This document shows positions 1 to 5,300 of a stretch of 7,050 bases of DNA, in pieces. Each line of letters starts with the position of its first letter. Position 1 is the first letter of the stretch. A program made the position numbers and the translations under genes. The notes beneath the pieces are model-generated. The model searched no databases. It saw only the letters and a program-made list of their open reading frames with translations, and was not told the DNA's origin. The DNA comes from an uncultured Sutterellaceae bacterium. Lineage in GTDB: Bacteria > Pseudomonadota > Gammaproteobacteria > Burkholderiales > Burkholderiaceae_F. Where the stretch lies: assembly GCA_947253615.1 (NCBI GenBank), contig CAMYAA010000042.1:1-7050 (forward strand), read 5' to 3'.

Positions 1-852
1 GTCCGTGGCAACACGATAAAAGGCGGACAAATGGTCGGCCCCAATCCGTGGAAAGCCCAAATGGACAAAAGCGCGTTCGAGTTCCCCCTTTAAATCGTCG
101 GGATTGAGCGGTTGAGCGCCTGCTTGTTTAGAGAGCTTGGTGCCATCGGCGTTCAAAACGAGGGGTAAATGCAGGTAGGTGGGTTGGTGGCCCTTGAGGG
201 CTTCAATGAGGGCGATTTGTCGTGGGGTATTGTCGAGGATATCGGCTCCGCGCACGATATGGGTAATGCCCGAATCTAAATCATCGGTCACGACGGCCAA
301 TTGGTAAGCCCACAGTCCATCGGCGCGTTTCAAAATAAAGTCCCCGACGGCCGTTTCGACGTTTTGGGTATAGGGGCCCATCCATCGATCCACGAGCGTG
401 ATGGGCGTGGCATGGGTTCGAAAACGCCAAGCGCGAGCTTCACGGTTATGGAGCCCATCGCGACACGTGCCGGGATAGACATGAGGGTCAAGGCCTTTGG
501 CCAGCGCTGCTTGGGCGATTTCTTTACGTGAGCATGCACACGGATACACAAGGCCCTGCGCTTTGAGCGAGGCCATAATGGCTTCGTAGCGTTCGTAGCG
601 ATCGTGTTGCCAAACAGTGGGTTCATCCGAGACGAGCTCGAGCGTTTCGAGTGTCTTCAAAATGTGTTGGGCTGCGCCTGGCATTTCACGCGGGGGATCG
701 ATATCTTCGATGCGAATGAGCCAGGTCCCTTGAGCACTACGTGCGTCTAAATAACTCGCGAGGGCCGCCACTAAACTTCCCAAGTGGAGTTGACCCGTCG
801 GTGACGGGGCGAATCGACCACGATAAACGGAAGGAATAGGGGTGCGCACCAT
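1..852 (-). CDS. gluQ: GluQ, glutamyl-queuosine tRNA(Asp) synthetase (partial at left edge)
   Basis: This cytoplasmic enzyme is a paralogue of the glutamyl-tRNA synthetase catalytic core. It activates glutamate with ATP and attaches it to the queuosine base at position 34 of tRNA(Asp), with no anticodon-binding domain. Reading leftward from the ATG at 852, 284 codons run to the edge with no stop or frameshift. The family is about 300 residues, so only a short C-terminal piece is missing. Visible motifs are the class I HIGH-type signature GRFAPSPTGQLHLGSL (residues 12-27), the IRIEDIDPPR segment (46-55), the KMSKS-type KLSKQ (239-243), and a zinc site made of C105-x-C107, Y126 and C130. The last four residues correspond to the Cys-x-Cys...Tyr-x3-Cys zinc ligands of E. 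coli GluQ. The ATG at 852 is the first plausible start after an in-frame stop and has AAGGG 9 bases upstream. The lack of an anticodon-binding extension separates it from GltX, although the true C-terminus is not visible. Confidence 0.95.
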   Translation of the reverse strand, partial: MVRTPIPSVYRGRFAPSPTGQLHLGSLVAALASYLDARSAQGTWLIRIEDIDPPREMPGAAQHILKTLETLELVSDEPTVWQHDRYERYEAIMASLKAQGLVYPCACSRKEIAQAALAKGLDPHVYPGTCRDGLHNREARAWRFRTHATPITLVDRWMGPYTQNVETAVGDFILKRADGLWAYQLAVVTDDLDSGITHIVRGADILDNTPRQIALIEALKGHQPTYLHLPLVLNADGTKLSKQAGAQPLNPDDLKGELERAFVHLGFPRIGADHLSAFYRVATD

Positions 853-861
853 GGCTAAGGG

Positions 862-866
862 CCCTT
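862..866 (-). promoter_or_regulatory. Ribosome binding site of gluQ
   Basis: On the minus strand the sequence AAAAAAGGGCCC precedes the gluQ ATG. The AAGGG core lies 9 bases before the start codon, a normal Shine-Dalgarno distance. It supports the ATG at 852 as the start, because no other ATG, GTG or TTG occurs in frame between it and the upstream stop. Confidence 0.6.
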
Positions 867-887
867 TTTTGAAACGAATGAACGGAT

Positions 888-916
888 ATTGTACGCCCGT
901 TGGCTTTAAAATTAAG
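888..916 (-). promoter_or_regulatory. Candidate sigma-70 promoter for gluQ
   Basis: Minus-strand TACAAT (888-893) is a good -10 match and lies about 35 bases before the gluQ start. The hexamer 17 bases upstream, CTTAAT (911-916), is a poor -35 with only two of six consensus bases. The position suits a short leader before the AAGGG site. The call rests mainly on the -10 element and the divergent context. Confidence 0.3.
907..912 (+). promoter_or_regulatory. Weak candidate -10 element for the MFS transporter gene
   Basis: TAAAAT on the plus strand lies 43 bases before the ATG at 956, a plausible -10 position. No convincing -35 is found at 16-18 bases upstream. An alternative TTGAAT (925-930) could act as a -35, but the matching -10 would fall on the ATG itself. 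That would favour a translation start further downstream. Neither option is strong. No other gene or RNA is visible in the 853-955 intergenic stretch. Confidence 0.2.
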
Positions 917-955
917 ACACCCCTTTGAATTCATCTGCTTTGGTTTCTGTTAACT

Positions 956-2277
956 ATGCCCCGTTCGTCCCTGGAGTCTTCGAGATCCGCAGCGTCCTCG
1001 ACGTCGTCCTCGTCCACGTCCACGCCACCCTCCGCCGCCTCGAGCTTCGCTTCGGGCGTTTGGCCCAATCGTGCGTCCTTGCTGCGCTATGGGCATTCGC
1101 CCTTTTGGCAAGTGGCCCTGTTGGCCTTCATGGCGGGGTTAGGCCCCTACAGTGTGAGTGCCTATTTGACGAGCTATAACGAGATTGCTGCGACCTTTCA
1201 CGTGAGCAATGCCATGGTGCAGCACACGCTCACGATTTATCTCTTCTTTTATGCGTTGAGTTCCCTGCGGGGGCTTTTTCGGATGCCGTGGGTCGCAAAG
1301 CCTCGATTTATTGGGGGACGGGCCTCTTTATGTTTGCGTCCTTTTTGTGCGCGGTCTCGCCCTCATGGGAAGTGTTGATGTTTGCCCGTGCGCTCCAAGG
1401 CATTGGCGCGAGTGTCGGGGGCATTGTGGCCCAAGCGAGTATTCGTGATGCGTTCTCGGGGGCCAAAGCCGATCGCATGACCTCTTTCATGACAGCCATG
1501 TTTGCGATCTCGCCGGGGCTCGCACCCATCGTCGGGATGGTGATCACGTTCTACTTTGATTGGCGCGCGATTTTCTTTTCGCTTTTTTTGTACGCGGGGA
1601 TTTTACTAGCGCTTTTTGGGCTCTTGTACCTTGATCCGTTACCGAAGTCGGCACGTCGAGCGTTTTCTTTTAAAGTGCTTTTTGGTGCTTGGAAAAAAGG
1701 GTTATCGCGCTGGCGCTTTGTGGGCGGGATTATTGCCCATATGGGAAGCTTTACGGGGGCGGTGCTTTATTTGGCCGGGATGGTGAATTTGGCCTTTAAT
1801 GTGCTTCATTTGTCAGAACGGGAATTTGTTTTTGAAACGCTCCCGTTGATGGCGATGAGCTCGTTGGGGGCGCTCGGTGCGCACTGCTTGGTGGCTCGCT
1901 ACGGTTCGAAATGGATGACGGGGGTGGGTCTTGGGTTGATGGTCCTGGCAGCCGTCATTGGGATCGTGAGCTTATTGAAGGCGAGTCTCGTGGGATTGAT
2001 TCTTTGTCCGATGTGCTACCAAATTGGTATGGCCATGGCGAGTCCCTTAATGATGAATGCCAACATGAATGACTTCCCTGAGCATCATGCCTTGGGGTCG
2101 AGCTTGCAGCAGACCTTTTGCACGGCGGGCTTTGCTTTTGGCTCCGCCATGTGGGTGCCTGTGACGCATATGGACGATGGGGTCTACGTTGCGGTGATGG
2201 TGGCCTCTGCCATTCTCGCCTGTGTCGTTTGGGGCTATGGCACGCTCTTGGCCACACGAGCGACAGCGAAAGCCTAA
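956..2277 (+). pseudogene. Bcr/CflA-family MFS drug exporter, split by a frameshift
   Basis: Joined conceptually, the two frames encode an inner-membrane proton-driven multidrug exporter of the DHA1 Bcr/CflA type. Frame A (from ATG 956, open to 1378) gives TM1, the SYNEIAATFHVSNAMVQHTLTIY-like loop and TM2, ending at YALSSL. The protein continues in frame B (to TAA 2275-2277) with GAFSDAVGRKA, which is MFS motif A (GxxxDxxGRK). TM3, the TM4 RALQGIGAS segment, the motif C-like SPGLAPIVG and the second six-helix bundle follow, including NANMNDFPEHHALGSS, which aligns with the NAMAVILDEFP region of E. coli Bcr. The frame B fragment taken alone would begin at a GTG (1288) inside motif A, so it is not a natural start. 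E. coli Bcr has two residues between TM2 Leu and the motif A Gly where only two bases remain here, so about 4 bases (or 1) are missing. Frame A begins with about 40 Ser/Pro/Ala-rich residues and has no Shine-Dalgarno, so the true start is uncertain. Tandem stops TAATAA end the gene. A sequencing error cannot be excluded. Confidence 0.85.
1268..1275 (+). other. Frameshift site in the MFS gene
   Basis: Codons ending in CTG (1265-1267) belong to frame A (YALSSL), while GGG GCT TTT TCG GAT from 1270 belongs to frame B (GAFSD). The junction sits in a run of five G followed shortly by five T, a typical place for an indel or a base-calling error. A one-base backward slip at GGG would restore frame B but leave TM2 one residue shorter than in E. 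coli Bcr. The site has no standard X-XXY-YYZ slippery heptamer, so programmed recoding is unlikely. Confidence 0.75.
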
Positions 2278-2296
2278 TAACGTTTCATTTAAGGGT

Positions 2297-2337
2297 AAAA
2301 AACACCACCAGCCTTTGAGGGGCTCGTGGTGTTTTTT
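2297..2337. terminator. Bidirectional Rho-independent terminator between the MFS gene and rne
   Basis: A near-perfect inverted repeat pairs 2297-2313 with 2321-2337 around a 7-base loop, with a single C-C mismatch (2309/2325). The stem core is ACACCAC / GTGGTGT plus AGCC / GGCT. It is flanked by six A on the left and six T on the right, so both strands give a GC-rich hairpin followed by a U tract. It lies about 20 bases after the MFS stop and about 47 bases after the rne stop, and so serves both convergent genes. Confidence 0.93.
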
Positions 2338-2348
2338 GTAGACGTTAG

Positions 2349-2378
2349 GGGGAGGGACTCACTGAGGAGTCCCTTCTC
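2349..2378. other. Second hairpin in the rne 3' untranslated region
   Basis: AGGGACTC (2353-2360) pairs perfectly with GAGTCCCT (2367-2374) around a 6-base loop. The stem can be extended outward to 2349/2378 with two G-U pairs. No T tract follows on either strand, so it is not an intrinsic terminator by itself. It lies immediately after the rne stop on that transcript and before the main terminator, so it may protect the 3' end or act as a pause site. That role is inferred. Confidence 0.6.
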
Positions 2379-2383
2379 GCCCA

Positions 2384-5300
2384 TTAGTCGTGCTTCGTTT
2401 CCACTTGAATCAAGGCGGACTCTTCTTGAGCCGTCGAGACGCGCGGTTCACGACCCGTTCCATGGGTAGGAACCACAGTGGCCCCTTGACCTTGGAACGC
2501 CGGGAGCGTTTCGACTTGAACTAACCCTTGTTCTTCTTCATGGGTTTTTTCAACGACTTCACGACCCGGTTGGACTTGAACGGGATAGCTCGTGACCGTG
2601 CCGTATTCAGGCAACGTGTGCACTTGCGTTAACACTTCATCGTCCATCGTCGGGGAGACAACCATTTCCGTGTGGGTCACAACCGTTTCAACGGGCGTTT
2701 CCACGACGCAAAGCGTTTCTTCCACGGGTTGAACCACAGCTTCGTCAAGCGCGAGCTCTTCAAAGTCGTCCGGACCCGCTTCGTCTTCAGCCTTGGGCGC
2801 TTCGATCCCTTCTAATTCGCTCATCTGGAGCCCTTCAGGTAACGTGCTCGGTAAGCGTAATTTCGCTAAAGCCGAGGCGTCAATCTTGAGGGTGTCCACG
2901 TCTAAGACGTATTGGAAGGCGTATAAGCGACGTTCGTCATCACTCGTCCACGCATCAAAGGCATTGATATCCCAATCCTTGAGCGCTTCAAGACGAGCAG
3001 CGAGCGCATCGTTACGAACTTCAATCGTCTCGTCCTCTAAGAAGCGAGCCACTAAGGCTTGTTCTTCAGGGGTATTCTGACCCGTGAACTGAACCTTGGA
3101 GCCTTCCGTGACAGCATAGAAGTCAACGATCGCAGCCGTGAAGAACACTTCTAACGAACCGTAGAACTCATCGCCCTTACGCTTGTTGAAGTAATCCACG
3201 CTCGGACGCATCGTCATCGCGGCACGAATCCCCGCATTGAACAAACGTTCGTTGAACGGGAAGGCCATCGGTTGATCGCGATAAGCGCGCCAGAGTAAGA
3301 AACTCCATTCAGCCACGTCAGCCATCTTTTCATCCGGCCAGAACGATAAGCATTGACCCTTCAAGAGATAGTGCTTGAGCACTAACCCCACAAACAAGTC
3401 ACCACGACCTTCAGGCGTGTTGGCCACCTCGGTAAAGCTCGGTAAGGTCAACGGTTCTTGCGGCAACTGCCATTCGGCCTTCTTGCCCTTGTGCTTTTTC
3501 TTCATCTTCTGAACCAAGTTGTATAAGCTCTTGGTCTTCGTGTAAAGGAGCACATCCAAGTCCACCGCACCCGTAATCAAGCGGTTGGCTTCAGGATTAA
3601 GGTCTTCCATAATCTCTAAACCATGCTTGTGAGCAGAGAGCTGGGCTTCGCATTCAAAGCGATCCAAGCGCGCTAAGCTCTTGTAGTCGGTGTTACCAAA
3701 GTTCGAGGCAATCAAAGCCTTCTTACGCTGGAAGGCATAGTCGTGTAAGACCGCCTTGTAAAGCGAGTAAAGGTTAATGCCTTCGTAACCTTCAAACGGT
3801 TCGTTCGTGGGTTCGGGCTTGTTGTCAATGACACTGGCCATCACCACCACTAACGCATCGCTCAAGGCTGAATCAAAGCTAAAGGGCGTACGAATCATCG
3901 CTAAGCGAGCATGCGCTGCACGAAGCGTTTCCATGAATAAATCACGGTTATTGTTGTAAGCCCAACCAGCCCAGGCTTGCGTGAACACGCCACGAGCCAC
4001 ACTTTCCATCAACGCGGCAAAGTGATCTTCCCCGGTCGTGACCTTCATTTCAGGCTTCGTACGGGTGTTCTTGTCCGTCTTTTCAGTGCTCGCCTGGGGC
4101 TTCACTTCCACGGGCTTCGCATTTAATTGAACGGGTAAGACGTCGTTGACAATGCCCGAGACGGCTTGCGCTAAAGGACGCATCGTCGGGTTGATCGTAT
4201 CGCGCTTACGACGCGGCTTCGGAGCGGGCATCGGGGCGACCATACGCGGAGCAATGTTCACGTTGGCTAAGGCCTTGGCCTTTTCCGAGGTTTCCACTTG
4301 TTCGAGAGCGCCCGTTTCGACTTGCGGCTGAGCCTTCACTTCGCGACCCGTATGTTCAGGGGCACGATAAGCGGCTTGAATCGCGGCCTTGTCAGCAGCC
4401 GTTTCGACTTGAACGAGCGGCGCTTCGTTCGTTTCAGCGGTGGACACCGAGTTCGTCACTTCGCGACCTAACGTGGGCTTAGCCACGGGCGCTTCGTCCT
4501 TCAAGGCTTCAATGGCCTTCGGACACGTTTCCACACGTTCGAGCGTTTCGCACGTTTCAACGGGAGCTACTGCCGCTTTCGGGGCCTCAGCCGTCGTTTC
4601 TTCAGCTACCGGCGCTACGTCAGCGGGGGCACTCGACGCGGCATTGTCGTTACGCACGTCCGTCGTATTGGTATTGTCACCGTCCTTGGGCGAGCGACGA
4701 CGGCGACGTGGACGGCGACGACGGTTTTCACCATTGTCGTCTTCGTTGTTGGGCGTTTCGACCTCAGGGGCTGCCGTCACGTCCGCGGCTTTTTCAGCTT
4801 TATCGTTCTTGTCGAACTTTTCAGCCTTCGGCGCACGTTGCGGAGCACTCTTCGTTTCAGGCGCCACCACTTCAGCACCCGAAATCACATCGGGCGTTTC
4901 CGTCGTGTTCTTCGGCGCGTCTTCGTCGTTTTGACGACGACGGCGACGATTGGCCTTCACCGGCTTATCTTCAGCCATCGGCGGCTTCACGGCCATGGGC
5001 TTCTTGAGGCGCGGCTTCTTTTCTTCGGTCTTGGCTTCTACCGGCTTTTCAGCGGCTTCTTCGTTCGAACGAGGCTTACGGGAATTGCGACGATCGTTGC
5101 GACGACCCTTCGGATTGTCACGACGATGACGAGGATTCTTCTTGTTGCCCGGCTTTTCTTCGTCGTCCTTCTTCGGTTCAGCAGGCTTTTCTTCCTTCGA
5201 GCCAAAGAAGAATTCCACCACACGGCTCCAGAAGCTCTTCTTCGGTGCGGATTCGCTCGTACCCGCCTTGGCAGCGTCGGCACCCTTGGCCTTCTCGTCC

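Noticed and set aside
330..626. A 98-codon minus-strand frame inside gluQ
   Set aside because: It is in a different frame from the continuous GluQ reading, which carries all the family motifs.
993..1024. CGTCCTCG-like repeats as a CRISPR or tandem-repeat element
   Set aside because: The units are very short and irregular, and are explained by runs of Ser and Thr codons.
1265..1285. Programmed -1 ribosomal frameshift producing the intact exporter
   Set aside because: No canonical slippery heptamer is present, and a one-base slip would leave TM2 one residue short. Bcr/CflA transporters are not known to use recoding. Kept only as a remote alternative.
1955..2257. A 100-codon minus-strand frame opposite the MFS gene
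   Set aside because: It is antisense to conserved transmembrane helices, rich in Ser/Pro/Arg, and lacks any domain or RBS evidence.
1288..2277. An independent 329-residue MFS gene starting at GTG 1288
   Set aside because: The GTG is the Val of motif A (SDAVGRK), and clear TM1-TM2 sequence precedes it in another frame. It is the downstream part of the broken gene, not a separate gene.
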